Positions 48,297-58,782 of a stretch of DNA of 64,000 nt are shown here, in pieces. Position 1 is the first letter of the stretch. Each line of letters begins with the position of its first letter. The stretch comes from Skermanella rosea (GTDB lineage: Bacteria > Pseudomonadota > Alphaproteobacteria > Azospirillales > Azospirillaceae). A program made the position numbers and the translations under genes. Below the pieces are notes generated by a model that saw nothing but the letters and a program-made list of their open reading frames with translations, was not told the origin of the DNA and searched no databases. The DNA lies in assembly GCF_016806835.2 (NCBI RefSeq), contig NZ_CP086111.1, forward strand, positions 4,519,471-4,583,470, written 5' to 3'.

Positions 48297-48740
48297 ATGG
48301 TCGAGATCAGGAATCCGAAGCCGGAGGACGAGGGCGTCTGGCGGGAGCTGTGGGCGGGGTACAACCGCTTCTATGAAGCGAACGTGCCGGAGGAGGCGAC
48401 CGCCGGCACCTGGGCGCGGATCCTGGACCCCGGGTCGGCGATCTTCTGCCGGCTGGCGGTCCGGGACGGCGCCGTCGTCGGCTTCGCCAACTGCGTCGTG
48501 CATCCCAGCACATGGTCGACGTTATCCTCCTGCTATCTGGAAGACCTGTTCGTGTCGCTCGATGCGCGCGGCACCGGGGCCGGCCGCGCGCTGATCCAGG
48601 ACCTGATCGACCAGGGGCGGGCCAAGGGGTGGCGCCGGGTCTATTGGCACACCAGGCAGGACAACGCGGTGGCGCGGCGGCTGTACGACCGGTTCGCCCC
48701 GGCGGACGGTTTCGTGCGGTACGTCATCAATCTGGCTTGA
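48297..48740 (+). CDS. GNAT-family N-acetyltransferase
   Basis: A 147-residue acetyltransferase. The acetyl-CoA-binding motif is LEDLFVSLDARGTGAGRALIQDL, followed by the WHTRQDNAVARRLYDRF segment typical of GNAT enzymes acting on small molecules. Good SD (GGGAGGG) precedes the ATG. Substrate unknown. Confidence 0.88.
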   Translation: MVEIRNPKPEDEGVWRELWAGYNRFYEANVPEEATAGTWARILDPGSAIFCRLAVRDGAVVGFANCVVHPSTWSTLSSCYLEDLFVSLDARGTGAGRALIQDLIDQGRAKGWRRVYWHTRQDNAVARRLYDRFAPADGFVRYVINLA

Positions 48741-48761
48741 GCTTTGGCGGCACTGGCGCGA

Positions 48762-48774
48762 TCATGATACCAGT
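48762..48774 (-). promoter_or_regulatory. Inverted copy of the ACTGGTAT(G/C)ATGA motif upstream of the regulator gene
   Basis: The minus strand reads ACTGGTATCATGA, which matches 12 of 13 bases of the motif found at 51,337 and 63,888. It lies 32 bases before the FadR-type regulator start, the normal place for autoregulation. The TGGT half-site agrees with FadR-subfamily operators. Confidence 0.55.
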
Positions 48775-48805
48775 TTGAAGAACCCCATCCGCCAGAGCCG
48801 CCCCC

Positions 48806-49516
48806 ATGACCTCCATCGACCCGATCCCCCGGCGCAAGCTCTACCAGGAGGTTCTGGACCGCCTGCTCGCCCGCATCTCCAGCGGCGAGTACGCGGTCGG
48901 CGACCAGCTTCCCAGCGAGCGCCAGCTGATGGAGATGTACAAGGTCGGCCGCCCCGCGATCCGGGAGGCGATGCAGACCCTGTCCCACATGGGGCTGGTG
49001 TCGATCACCCACGGCGAGCGGGCGCGGGTCACGCCGATCACCGCCGACCGAGTGATCGAGCAGGTCGGCGAGACGGCCAAGCATTTCATCGCCGGGGCTC
49101 CGGAGAACCTGGAGCACCTGAAGGAGGCCCGCGTCTTCTTCGAGGTCGGCATGGTCCGGCTGGCGGCGGAGCGGGCGACCGAGGAGGATATCGGCCGGCT
49201 GGCCCGCCGGCTGGAGGACCACCGGGACGCGCTGACCGATCTGCCGAACTTCCTGCCCTGCGACATGGCCTTCCACCGCGAGATCGCGACCATCTCCGGC
49301 AATCCGATCTATGTGGCGGTCAGCCAGGCCATGTTCGCGTGGCTGGCGGTCTATCACGTCAAGCTGCTGCGGGCGCCGGGCGCCGAGCTGATCACGATCG
49401 AGGAGCACGAGAGGATCTTCGACGCCGTCGCCGACCGCGACCCGGACGAGGCGGCGGCGGCCATGTCCGACCACCTGAAGCGGGCGAGCCAGCTGTACCG
49501 ACAGTTCGAGAGTTGA
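48806..49516 (+). CDS. FadR-type (GntR family) regulator, probable apiose-regulon controller
   Basis: A 236-residue regulator. The winged helix-turn-helix (about 8-75) contains GDQLPSERQLMEMYKVGRPA and IREAMQTL. The C-terminal FCD domain (about 95-225) has the metal-ligand pattern DMAFHREIA and a histidine in MSDHLKRA, and in this family binds a sugar acid or other carboxylic ligand. It resembles NanR-type members. Its gene directly precedes the lactonase and importer genes, and copies of one motif lie ahead of it, of the importer and of the gene at 63,947, so it is the likely regulator of all three. D-apionate or its lactone would be a sensible inducer; that is inference. Confidence 0.88.
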   Translation: MTSIDPIPRRKLYQEVLDRLLARISSGEYAVGDQLPSERQLMEMYKVGRPAIREAMQTLSHMGLVSITHGERARVTPITADRVIEQVGETAKHFIAGAPENLEHLKEARVFFEVGMVRLAAERATEEDIGRLARRLEDHRDALTDLPNFLPCDMAFHREIATISGNPIYVAVSQAMFAWLAVYHVKLLRAPGAELITIEEHERIFDAVADRDPDEAAAAMSDHLKRASQLYRQFES

Positions 49517-49566
49517 CCGGAAGAGCATAAGGCCGCGCGCAAGCGGCCGCAAGGGAGGAACGAGCC

Positions 49567-51312
49567 ATGAACTGCGTCACGTCGTACGGGACGGAGAGAC
49601 CCCCGGCCGTGCCCCGCGTCCTGCGGGCCGGAGGCTTGAGCGCGGAGTTGGAGGACGGCGCGGTGCGGGCCGTGCGCTGGCACGGCGTCGAGATCCTGCG
49701 CGGCATCGGTTACCTGGTGCGCGACACCGGCTGGGGCACCCTGCCCGCCACCCTGTCCAACCTGTTCATCGAGGAGAGCGGCGAGGGTTTCGCGGTTTCC
49801 TTCGAGGGCGCCGTGGCGGGAGGCTTCGCGTACCGGGCGGAGATCCGGGGCGATGCGGCGGGCCGGCTGAGCTTCGAGGTGACCGGGGACGCCTCGGCCG
49901 ACCTGGAGACCTGCCGCACCGGGTTCGTGGTGCTCCACCCGATCGAGGGCGTCGCCGGGGAGCCGGTGGAGGTGGAGCATGCCGACGGCAGCCGGGAGAC
50001 GGCGCGCTTTCCCCGGCTGGTCAGCCCCGGCCAGCCGATCTTCTCGATCCGGAGCCTGGCGCACGCGCCGGTCCCGGGCGTGCGGGCGGTCTGCACCTTC
50101 GAGGGCGACGTGTTCGAGATGGAGGACCAGCGGAACTGGACCGACGCCTCGTTCAAGACCTATGTCCGGCCGCTGGCGCTGCCGACGCCCTACACCATCG
50201 CGGCGGGAACCCGGCTGACCCAGGCGGTCCGGCTGGAGGTGGACGGGCGGCCGGCGACGGTGCCGGCGCAGGCGGCCGACGGCATCGCCGTGACGGTCGG
50301 GCGGGCGCTGGACCGGACCCTGCCGCCGGTGGGCGCCGGGATCGACTGGCAGTGCATCCCGGAGCGGGCGGAGCCGGGGCTCGGCTTCCTCGTCGCCCGG
50401 CTGGGCGACGTCGAGGCTTTGCGGGCCTATGGCGCGCTGGCCGGCCAAGCGGGCGCCGAGCTGTTCCTGGAATTGCCGCTGGAATGCAGGGAGCCGCCGG
50501 AGGCGGAGCTGGCGGAGATCGCGCGGCGGATCGAGGCGGCGGGGGCCGAGGTCGCGGGGGTGACGGTGGCGCCGGCGGCCTACCTGAAGAGCTACCAGCC
50601 CTCCGGGCCGTGGCCGGACGTGCCGGGCTTCGCGGAGGTCTACCGGGCGGCGCGGGCGGTCTTTCCCGGGCTGCTGGTCGGCGGCGGCATGCATTCCTTC
50701 TTCACGGAGCTGAACCGGGCGCGGCCCCCGGCGGAGGGGCTGGACTATGTCGGCTTCACCACCTCGCCCATCGTGCATGCGGCGGACGAGCGGTCGATCT
50801 GGGAATCGCTGGAGTCCCTGCCCTTCGTGATGGAGACGGCCCGGTCCTTCTGCGGCGATACGCCGATCCGGGTCGGGCCGTCCGCCATCGGGATGCGCGA
50901 CAATCCCTATGGCAAGGGGCCGGTGGACAATCCCGAGAACGGCCGGGTCGCCATGGCCCGGCGGGACCCGCGCCAGCGCGGGAGTTTCGGCGCCGCGTGG
51001 TACCTGGGCTACGCGGCGGCGCTCGCCTACGAAGGGGCGGCGTCGATCGCCCTGGGCGCGCTGGACGGCGATTTCGGGATGGTCGGCACGCCGGCCGGGG
51101 CGGTGCTGCGGGCGCTGGCGGAGGCCCGGGGAGCGCGGCTGCGGGAGGTGGCGGTGACGGGAAGCCGGGCCGTGGCCGGGATCGCCTGGGACGGGGCGGA
51201 CGGGCCGGTGCTGTGGCTGGCGAACGGGTCGGCGGAGCCGGTGCGGGTCCGGGTGGCGGGCGGAGGCGTGGTGGAGGTGCCGGCCTGCGCGGCGGTGCGT
51301 GCCACCCCCTAA
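49567..51312 (+). CDS. apnL: D-apionate lactonase-like protein
   Basis: A 581-residue protein without signal peptide. The N-terminal region (about 20-240) is a beta-rich domain (GVEILRGIGYLVRDTGWGT, FKTYVRPLALPTPY), followed by a barrel-like domain (about 255-500: LGFLVARLGDVEALR, GGGMHSFFTELNRARP, GFTTSPIVHAADE) and a short C-terminal beta domain. This architecture and length match ApnL, which hydrolyses D-apionolactone to D-apionate. The assignment is supported by neighbours: a sugar importer and a D-apiose-dehydrogenase-like gene downstream would supply its substrate. Good SD (GGGAGGA) precedes the ATG. Confidence 0.72.
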   Translation: MNCVTSYGTERPPAVPRVLRAGGLSAELEDGAVRAVRWHGVEILRGIGYLVRDTGWGTLPATLSNLFIEESGEGFAVSFEGAVAGGFAYRAEIRGDAAGRLSFEVTGDASADLETCRTGFVVLHPIEGVAGEPVEVEHADGSRETARFPRLVSPGQPIFSIRSLAHAPVPGVRAVCTFEGDVFEMEDQRNWTDASFKTYVRPLALPTPYTIAAGTRLTQAVRLEVDGRPATVPAQAADGIAVTVGRALDRTLPPVGAGIDWQCIPERAEPGLGFLVARLGDVEALRAYGALAGQAGAELFLELPLECREPPEAELAEIARRIEAAGAEVAGVTVAPAAYLKSYQPSGPWPDVPGFAEVYRAARAVFPGLLVGGGMHSFFTELNRARPPAEGLDYVGFTTSPIVHAADERSIWESLESLPFVMETARSFCGDTPIRVGPSAIGMRDNPYGKGPVDNPENGRVAMARRDPRQRGSFGAAWYLGYAAALAYEGAASIALGALDGDFGMVGTPAGAVLRALAEARGARLREVAVTGSRAVAGIAWDGADGPVLWLANGSAEPVRVRVAGGGVVEVPACAAVRATP

Positions 51313-51319
51313 ATTCCAG

Positions 51320-51358
51320 TTGTCGGCCCACGGGCGACTGGTATGATGACTGTATGAG
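51320..51358 (+). promoter_or_regulatory. Promoter with overlapping ACTGGTATGATGA motif ahead of the sugar importer
   Basis: TTGTCG (51320-51325) and TATGAT (51342-51347) are spaced by 16 bases, forming a plausible sigma-70 promoter between the lactonase and the binding-protein gene. The motif ACTGGTATGATGA (51337-51349) covers the -10 box and its first 13 bases are identical to 63,888-63,900. A repressor bound here would block transcription. Confidence 0.6.
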
Positions 51359-51398
51359 CGAACCAAGCGGCTGAAGCCGCGGCAGGGAGGAAGAACCA

Positions 51399-52400
51399 AT
51401 GAGGCTGACGCGTCGGCAATTCACGATTGGCACCCTCATCGCGGCCGGCACCGCCGGGATGCCCCTGTACGTCAAGGCGCAGGGCAAGAAGACCATCGCC
51501 GTGCTGTTCGACGGGCTGTATTCGCCCTTCTGGGTGGCGGGGTTGGATGTCATCAAGCAGGACCTGACCCGGCGCGGGTACGAGATGGTCCAGGCGATCT
51601 CCGACAAGGACGACAACCGCCAGTTCGAGCAGGTGCGGGCCATGCTGGCGCGCAAGGTGGACGGCATCATCATCGTCCAGACCGACAGCAACGCGGTCAT
51701 CCCGGCGATCAAGGCGGCCAACGAGGCCGGCGTGCCGATGGTCCATTTCAACCGCCCGCCGGCCAAGACGGAGGCCTTCTCGGTCGCGGTGGTGGCCGAC
51801 AACCGCAAGATCACCAACGCCACGGTCGAGCACATGGTCGAGGTCGCCCGCAAGCAGGGCGGCAAGTTCAAGGCGGCGATCCTGATCGGCAACCTGGGCG
51901 ACCCGAACGCGATCGGCCGGCGCGACGGCTTCTTCGACGTGGTGGACAAGAACAAGGACATCATCGACGTCGTCGCCCGCATCCCGACGGAGTGGAACGC
52001 CGACGTGGCGTTCGCGGGACTGACCAACGCGTTCCAGGCGAACCCCGACATCAACTTCCTCTTCACGTCGTCCGATTTCCTGTTCCCCCAGATCGTACAG
52101 GCAATGAGGGTTAGGAACAATTTCCATCCGATAGGACATAAGGACCATGTCATCTTCGGCGGGTTCGACGGCGACGCGATGGCCTACGAGCTGCTGAAGG
52201 ACAAGTACCTGGATGCCGACGGGGTGCAGGACCTGTTCAAGGAGGCCGAGCTGGCGGTCAACGCGATCGTGGACCTGCAGGAGGGCAAGACGGTGGAGCG
52301 GGTGCTGCTGGACCCCGGCTTCGCGATCCACCAGGCCAACCTGGAGCAGGTCCGCGACCGCATGTGGGGCTACACCATCTACAAGCAGAAGAACGGTTGA
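51399..52400 (+). CDS. Sugar ABC transporter periplasmic binding protein (RbsB-like)
   Basis: A 333-residue type I periplasmic binding protein of the ribose class. The N-terminus TRRQFTIGTLIAAGTAGMP resembles a twin-arginine signal, cleavage probably near VKAQG. Ribose-binding fold motifs are visible (VDGIIIVQTDSNAVIPAI, FGGFDGDAMAYELL). It would capture the sugar, probably D-apiose given its neighbours, for the permeases and ATPase that follow. Good SD (GGGAGGAAG) precedes the ATG. Seven bases near 52,100 are slightly A+T-rich but the frame is intact. Confidence 0.88.
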   Translation: MRLTRRQFTIGTLIAAGTAGMPLYVKAQGKKTIAVLFDGLYSPFWVAGLDVIKQDLTRRGYEMVQAISDKDDNRQFEQVRAMLARKVDGIIIVQTDSNAVIPAIKAANEAGVPMVHFNRPPAKTEAFSVAVVADNRKITNATVEHMVEVARKQGGKFKAAILIGNLGDPNAIGRRDGFFDVVDKNKDIIDVVARIPTEWNADVAFAGLTNAFQANPDINFLFTSSDFLFPQIVQAMRVRNNFHPIGHKDHVIFGGFDGDAMAYELLKDKYLDADGVQDLFKEAELAVNAIVDLQEGKTVERVLLDPGFAIHQANLEQVRDRMWGYTIYKQKNG

Positions 52401-53422
52401 GCGGGCTGCTGATGGCGGGGACGCGGTCGGCCGGGCCGCGCCGCCTGCTGCGGCACCTGCTGTTCTCCGAATATCTGGTGCTCTATCTCAGCGTCGCCTA
52501 TTTCGCGGCGGTGGTGCCCTTCGTGCCGCAGATGGCCTCGGCCGAGGTGATGCGGAACATCCTGTCCGACATGCTGCCGCTGCTGGTGGTGGCGATCGGC
52601 CAGACCTTCGTGCTGATCGTCGCCGGCATCGACCTGTCGGTGACCTCGATCATCGCGATGGCGAGCGTGGCCGGGGCCAGCGTCATGACCGGCGACGGCG
52701 GCTACCTGGCGGGCTCGGCGCTGGCGGTGCCGGGCGCGATGCTGGCCATGGTGGCGGTCGGGCTGGCGATCGGGGCGTTCAACGGGTTCTGCGTCACCCG
52801 GCTGGGCATGCCGCCCTTCATCGTGACGCTGACGACGATGATGTTCTTCTCCGGCGCGGCGATCTGGTTCACCACCTTCCATACCGAGACCAGCAGCATC
52901 GCCAACCTGCCCCACGGCTTCGTCGTGCTGGGCCAGGGGAACCTGGGCGGCGTGCCGAACGCGCTGTGGGTCGTGGCGGCGGTCGGCATCGCGGCGCACC
53001 TGGTGCTGGCGCGGACGGCGCTGGGCCGGCGGCTCTATGCCTGCGGGCAGAACCGCAACGCGGCGGCGGTGTCGGGCGTGCCGGTGGCGCGGGTGGTCGC
53101 GGCGGCCTTCCTGATCTCCGGCGCGTGCGCGGCGGTGGCGTCGATCCTGTACACCGGGCGGCTCCAGACCGGGACGCCGATCCTGGGGCAGACGATCCTG
53201 CTGGACGTCATCGGCGCGGTGGTGATCGGCGGCACCAGCCTGTTCGGCGGCAAGGGCAAGGTGCTGTGGACGGTATTCGGCGTGCTGTTCCTGGTGCTGC
53301 TGGACACCAGCCTGAAGATGCTGGGGATGTCGCTGTTCTCGGTCTTCGCGATCAAGGGGGCGGTGATCCTGCTGGCCGCCGTGATCGACGCCGTCCGCAC
53401 CCGTTTCGCCGCCCGGCTCTAG
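52397..53422 (+). CDS. Sugar ABC transporter permease (RbsC-like), first
   Basis: A 341-residue inner-membrane protein with about eight to ten helices and the RbsC signature (FVLIVAGIDLSVTSIIAMASV; VIGGTSLFGGKGKVLWTVFG). The TTG at 52397 overlaps the binding-protein stop (TTGA); ATG 52412 is an alternative start. It pairs with the second permease at 54973, so the importer has a heteromeric channel instead of the usual single RbsC. Confidence 0.87.
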   Translation: MSGLLMAGTRSAGPRRLLRHLLFSEYLVLYLSVAYFAAVVPFVPQMASAEVMRNILSDMLPLLVVAIGQTFVLIVAGIDLSVTSIIAMASVAGASVMTGDGGYLAGSALAVPGAMLAMVAVGLAIGAFNGFCVTRLGMPPFIVTLTTMMFFSGAAIWFTTFHTETSSIANLPHGFVVLGQGNLGGVPNALWVVAAVGIAAHLVLARTALGRRLYACGQNRNAAAVSGVPVARVVAAAFLISGACAAVASILYTGRLQTGTPILGQTILLDVIGAVVIGGTSLFGGKGKVLWTVFGVLFLVLLDTSLKMLGMSLFSVFAIKGAVILLAAVIDAVRTRFAARL

Positions 53423-53434
53423 GAGGCTGATCCC

Positions 53435-54972
<1,538 letters not shown>

Positions 54973-54973
<1 letters not shown>

Positions 54974-55953
54974 TGGACGCGACGAGACTTCGGCTGGCCC
55001 TGCTGCGCAACGCGCCGGTCGGCTTGTTCCTGGTGGTGCTGGCGGTGTTCGGCAGCCTGTCCGACCGGTTCCTGGACGTGCAGAACTTCACCAACATCCT
55101 GATCCAGTCCTCCCACATCGCGATCCTGGGCATCGGCATGACCTTCGTGCTGCTGACCGCCGGCATCGACCTGTCGGTGGGCGCCGTCATGTACCTGTCG
55201 GTGGCGCTGCTGGGGATCTACATGGCGGAGCTGCCGGTGGTGCTGGCGGTGCCGGCCATGATGGCGGTGGGCGTCCTGTTCGGGCTGGTCAACGCCTTCT
55301 TCGTGGTGCGGCTGCGGGTGGCGGCCTTCATCGTGACGCTGGCGACGCTGTTCATCGGGCGCGGGCTGGCGCTGTGGGTGACCGAGACCCGCATGGTGTT
55401 CTACCAGAACCACATCCTGTCGCTGGCCCAGGCGGAATGGCTGGGCGTGCCCTGGGCGATCTGGGTCTTCGCGATCGTCTTCGCGACGGCCTGGGCGGTG
55501 CTGAATCACACCCCGTTCGGCCGGCAGGTCCACGCGGTGGGCGAGAACCCGGAGGCCGCCGCCAAGGCCGGGATCAACGTGCCGCTGGTGCTGACCGCCG
55601 TCTACGCGGTGTCGGGCGCCTGCGCCGGCATCGCCGGCTTCGTGTCGATCACCCAGGTGGGCGCCGCCGCGTCCTCCTTCGCGGTGGAGAAGGAGTTCGC
55701 CGCCGTCGCCGCCGCGGTGCTGGGCGGCGTCAGCCTGTTCGGCGGGCGCGGCGGCGTGGCCGGGACCGTGTTCGGCGCGGTGCTGATCCAGACCGTGCAG
55801 AACGGCTTGGTGATCGTCAACGCCGACCCCTACATCTACCCGCTGGTCACCAGCTCCATCATCTTCCTGGCGGTCTTCGTGGACAGCCAGCGCTCCCGCA
55901 TCCTGCACCGGCTGGGCCGGCGCAGGATCCGCATCGAGGAGAGACCCGTATGA
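54973..55953 (+). CDS. Sugar ABC transporter permease (RbsC-like), second
   Basis: A 326-residue permease with the RbsC signature (FVLLTAGIDLSVGAVMYLSV; LGGVSLFGGRGGVAGTVFG). The ATG at 54973 overlaps the ATPase stop (TGATG). It is related to, but clearly different from, the permease at 52397. Its stop overlaps the dehydrogenase start, so importer and dehydrogenase are one transcriptional unit. Confidence 0.88.
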
Positions 55954-57038
55954 CTTCCCCGGCTTCTTCGGCCCCGGCTTCTTCGATCTATGCGCCGCGC
56001 CCCGGCAAGCTGCGCGGCACCCTGGTCGGCTGCGGCTTCTTCGCCGAGAACCACCTGAACGCCTGGTCCCTGATGCGGGACACCCCGCTGGAGGGAGTCG
56101 AGCTGGTCGCGGTCTGCGACAAGGACGTGGGCAAGGCGGAGGCCGCCGCCCGGCGCTTCGGCGTGCCGAACGTCTATGCCGACGCCGAGGCGATGCTGGC
56201 GGAGCAGAAGCCCGACTTCGTGGACATCGCGACCACCCTGCCCTCCCACCGGGCGCTGGTGGAGCTGGCGGCCCGGCACGGCGTGCCCGCGATCTGCCAG
56301 AAGCCCTTCGCCGCCAGCCTGGAGGACGCGGAGGCCATGGTGCGGGCCTGCGCCGAGGCCGGCGTGCAGCTGATGGTCCACGAGAATTTCCGCTGGCAGC
56401 ACCCGCTGCTGGCGGTGAAGCAGGCGCTGGACGAGGGCTGGGCGGGCCGGCCGTTCTTCGGCCGGGTCCAGTTCCGCCACGGCTTCGACATCATCGCCAA
56501 CCAGCCCTACCTGGCGGAGGACGAGCGCTACATCATCATGGACGTGGGGCTTCACCTGCTGGACGTGGCCCGCTTCCTGTTCGGCGAGGCCGGGCGGCTC
56601 TATTGCCGGACGGCGCGGATCGACCCGCGCGTGCGGGGGGAGGACACCGCGACCATGCTGGTGGATTTCCACGCCGGCGTGACGGGGGTGGTGGACCTGT
56701 CCACCGCGACCCGGACCGAGCCGGAGCCCTTCCCCGAATGCCTGGTGCGGATCGAGGGGACCGACGGCACGATCGAGCTGGAGCAGGGCTATCGGCTGGT
56801 GCTGAGCCGGCCGGGCCACCGGGAGGTGCGGCCGGTCGATGCGGAGCTTCTGCCCTGGGCCGCCCGGCCGTGGCACGTGGTGCAGGACAGCGTGCTGGCG
56901 ATCCAGCGCCACTGGGTCGATTGCCTGCGCGAAGGCCGCGAGCCGGACACCTCGGGGGCGGACAACCTGCGCACCCTGGAGCTGACCTTCGGGGCCTACC
57001 GGTCGGCGGAGACCGGCGAGGCGGTGGCGTTCGGCTGA
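55950..57038 (+). CDS. apsD: Gfo/Idh/MocA oxidoreductase, D-apiose dehydrogenase-like
   Basis: A 362-residue NAD(P)-dependent dehydrogenase. The Rossmann motif is LVGCGFFAENHLNAW (about 29-43), the family EKP-type motif appears as CQKPFA, and VHENFRWQHP and the DVGLHLLDVARF histidine motif follow. These agree with D-apiose dehydrogenase ApsD, which oxidises D-apiose to D-apionolactone, the substrate of ApnL. It is the last gene of the importer operon (ATGA overlap). The stop codon lies inside a hairpin-forming repeat (57,035-57,066). Other aldose dehydrogenases of the family remain possible. Confidence 0.78.
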   Translation: MTSPASSAPASSIYAPRPGKLRGTLVGCGFFAENHLNAWSLMRDTPLEGVELVAVCDKDVGKAEAAARRFGVPNVYADAEAMLAEQKPDFVDIATTLPSHRALVELAARHGVPAICQKPFAASLEDAEAMVRACAEAGVQLMVHENFRWQHPLLAVKQALDEGWAGRPFFGRVQFRHGFDIIANQPYLAEDERYIIMDVGLHLLDVARFLFGEAGRLYCRTARIDPRVRGEDTATMLVDFHAGVTGVVDLSTATRTEPEPFPECLVRIEGTDGTIELEQGYRLVLSRPGHREVRPVDAELLPWAARPWHVVQDSVLAIQRHWVDCLREGREPDTSGADNLRTLELTFGAYRSAETGEAVAFG

Positions 57039-57085
57039 CACCCCCTCCCCTGTGGGAGAATGTCAGCGGATGTCATGATTCCCGG
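57034..57085. repeat. 52-bp direct repeat, copy 1, with hairpin over the apsD stop
   Basis: About 88% identical to 57,220-57,271. CTGACA (57035-57040) and TGTCAG (57061-57066) pair around an inner CTCCC/GGGAG stem, so the transcript can fold immediately at the stop codon of the dehydrogenase gene (TGA 57036-57038). It may act as a terminator or RNA-stabilising REP. Confidence 0.7.
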
Positions 57086-57140
57086 ATCAAGCCCGCGACT
57101 GCCCGGCACGATGACTGGTTGAGTCGTTGGAGAAATTTAG

Positions 57141-57211
57141 GTCGGGTAGAGCGAAGCGGAACCCGACGGCAACGCGCCGGCTTTTGTCGGGTGCCGCTTC
57201 GCTCTACCCGG
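57141..57211. repeat. REPIN-like inverted repeat
   Basis: Left arm 57141-57167 (GTCGGGTAGAGCGAAGC... to ...ACCCGAC) is matched by the reverse complement of 57186-57211 at all but about two of 26 positions. Each arm itself ends in GTCGGGT/ACCCGAC. The element lies exactly between the two 52-bp direct repeats. Its sequence differs from the REPIN at 32,816. Confidence 0.75.
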
Positions 57212-57219
57212 CTTACAGG

Positions 57220-57271
57220 GCTGACACCCCCTCTCCCGTGGAAGAATGTCAGCCGATGTCATCATTGCCGG
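57220..57271. repeat. 52-bp direct repeat, copy 2
   Basis: Second copy of the repeat at 57,034, starting GCTGACACCCCCT. The outer CTGACA/TGTCAG stem is kept but the inner stem is degraded. Copies are 186 bases apart and flank the REPIN-like element. Confidence 0.7.
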
Positions 57272-57660
57272 CGCGGTCGTGATGACGTGGGCGCTGGAAA
57301 GGCCGCAAAGGTCATCTTCGGTCACTACGGCGGGGCCGGATCGGGGCCGGTGCCTCTGTCGGGTGTCATCATGGAGCCGGCCGGAACAGCGGAGGCCCGG
57401 CGAGGCCGAAGGGATCACGGATGGACACGGATGAAAAAGGATGGGCACGGATCACGGCGAGTCGCTGCTTCAGCGATCAGGTGCCGGGTCACTATGACCG
57501 CCTGGAACCGGCCTGAAAGTCACTGGAAGTCACTATCCAGGCCTTGAGGCGGGCGGGCGGTCCGTCCAAGGCATACGCCCGCATTCTTCAGGTTGTATTG
57601 ACTCCTATTCCGTTCTCGCTTTCGGCAAAATATCCCGATAATCAACTCGGGAGTGATCCG
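57272..57660. other. Non-coding stretch with short degenerate repeats
   Basis: No convincing gene. Contains clustered CACGGAT-type words (57,410-57,460) and repeated GTCACT words (57,485-57,540). A TTGACT hexamer at 57,598 may be part of the promoter of the small gene at 57,661. Confidence 0.45.
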
Positions 57661-57795
57661 ATGCGCCTGAAGCTTGTCGCCGTACTGTCCGCCCTCGCCC
57701 TCCTTCTGCCGTCGATCGCTTTCGCCCATTCCGGCGGGCTGGACCGCAAGGGCTGTCACCATGACCGGAAGAATGGCGGATATCACTGCCATTGA
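57661..57795 (+). CDS. YHYH-domain secreted microprotein
   Basis: A 44-residue exported peptide. Residues 1-22 are a signal peptide (LVAVLSALALLLPSIAFA) and the mature part of about 22 residues is HSGGLDRKGCHHDRKNGGYHCH. This is the YHYH pattern (HxGGxDxxGCHxDRKxGxYHCH), with two cysteines and five or more histidines likely to bind a metal ion. A GGGAG ribosome binding site precedes ATG 57661. It stands alone in a repeat-rich region. Confidence 0.75.
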   Translation: MRLKLVAVLSALALLLPSIAFAHSGGLDRKGCHHDRKNGGYHCH

Positions 57796-58536
57796 CGCCC
57801 TGGGGTCATCGCGGGTCATCACGGGTCATCATGATGGCCGCCGGAGGCGGGGTGGTTGGGATCTATTCTCATGTCAAAGATCCGGCAAGGGCCGCGCCCT
57901 GCCCTTCGCCTTAAGGCTATCGGATCGTAGCACAAGCGGATCAAGGACATCAATCCTACCGATGTGCAGTGCGCCGCTGTTGTGGGAAACAGGGATCGCA
58001 TTGACTGGTGAAGGTTTGCGCTGCCGGGAGTTCAAGATCCTTCATCAGATCAGTCGGTTTCATCAGCCGTTGAAAATGCCGGATTCAGTGAAATCCCTCC
58101 AGGCATCTCCAAGTCCTGGGTTCTCATCGAATGCTGAAACGAACATAGGCGTGAAGAGCTCTTCAAGCGGGAAAGATCGTTCGGGAATGCCGCACTCGGC
58201 CCTGGTGCCCAAAGACGGCAAGCTCGACGGAACGGGATCGGTTATCCTGTGGGACCTTCCGAGAATACAACCGGTACTCCGCTGTTCCGCTTGGCTGCGT
58301 AATGAAGCGTGATCAGCGGCGGAATGCCGCGTCGAGCCAACGCCTTCCTGGTTACCGATGAATGCGCAACAGGGTGGCGGAGAACGCAACTCATGCTAAT
58401 CCTTTATCGGAGTGCTGCCTATCGGAAGGTCAAATGGCATGGCGTCGTTCTCTCAAACAGGCATGGCTTCACCCTGGGAATGGGCTCGTTGGCCGATGAA
58501 CACTTGTCTGGAAAACCCAACCAAGATGGGTTATTG
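57796..58536. other. Gene-poor stretch, probable decayed DNA
   Basis: About 740 bases with no intact gene. It begins with three CGGGTCATC-like tandem words (57,803-57,835). A minus-strand frame between 58,063 and about 58,210 (LFTPMFVSAFDENPGLGDAW) has protein-like composition and may be the tail of a broken gene, but no family is recognised. Codon pattern and composition are unlike the neighbouring genes. Confidence 0.4.
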
Positions 58537-58782
58537 TTGACGGTAACGGTCCATAGGGCGTTTGGGTTTCGCTTCGTGATGTTCAGCAACGATCATTCTC
58601 CAGCCCATGTCCATGTCGTCGGTCATGGAGGCGAGGCGAAGATCACTTTGGCGGAGCCATTCCGCGCGAAGGTCGATTGGTCCACAGGGATCAGCCAAGC
58701 CGATCTCCGTCGGATCATGGCAGAGGTAGAGCGTAAGCGGCCACTCTTGATCGAGGCATGGGAGACGAGATGTGATGGATGA
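58537..58782 (+). CDS. DUF4160 family protein
   Basis: An 81-residue protein of the DUF4160 family; FRFVMFSNDHSPAHVHVVGHGGEAKI is its hallmark (by position about 11-36). No ATG lies at the expected N-terminus; TTG at 58537 (or 58534), preceded by AAGATGGG, gives the usual length. Its end overlaps the following DUF2442 gene by eight bases. The two families are often adjacent and a toxin-antitoxin-like role has been suspected; it is not established. Confidence 0.72.
   Translation: MTVTVHRAFGFRFVMFSNDHSPAHVHVVGHGGEAKITLAEPFRAKVDWSTGISQADLRRIMAEVERKRPLLIEAWETRCDG

Noticed and set aside
57400..57480. Clustered CACGGAT-like words considered as a CRISPR or tandem array
   Set aside because: Words are short, unevenly spaced and without regular spacers.
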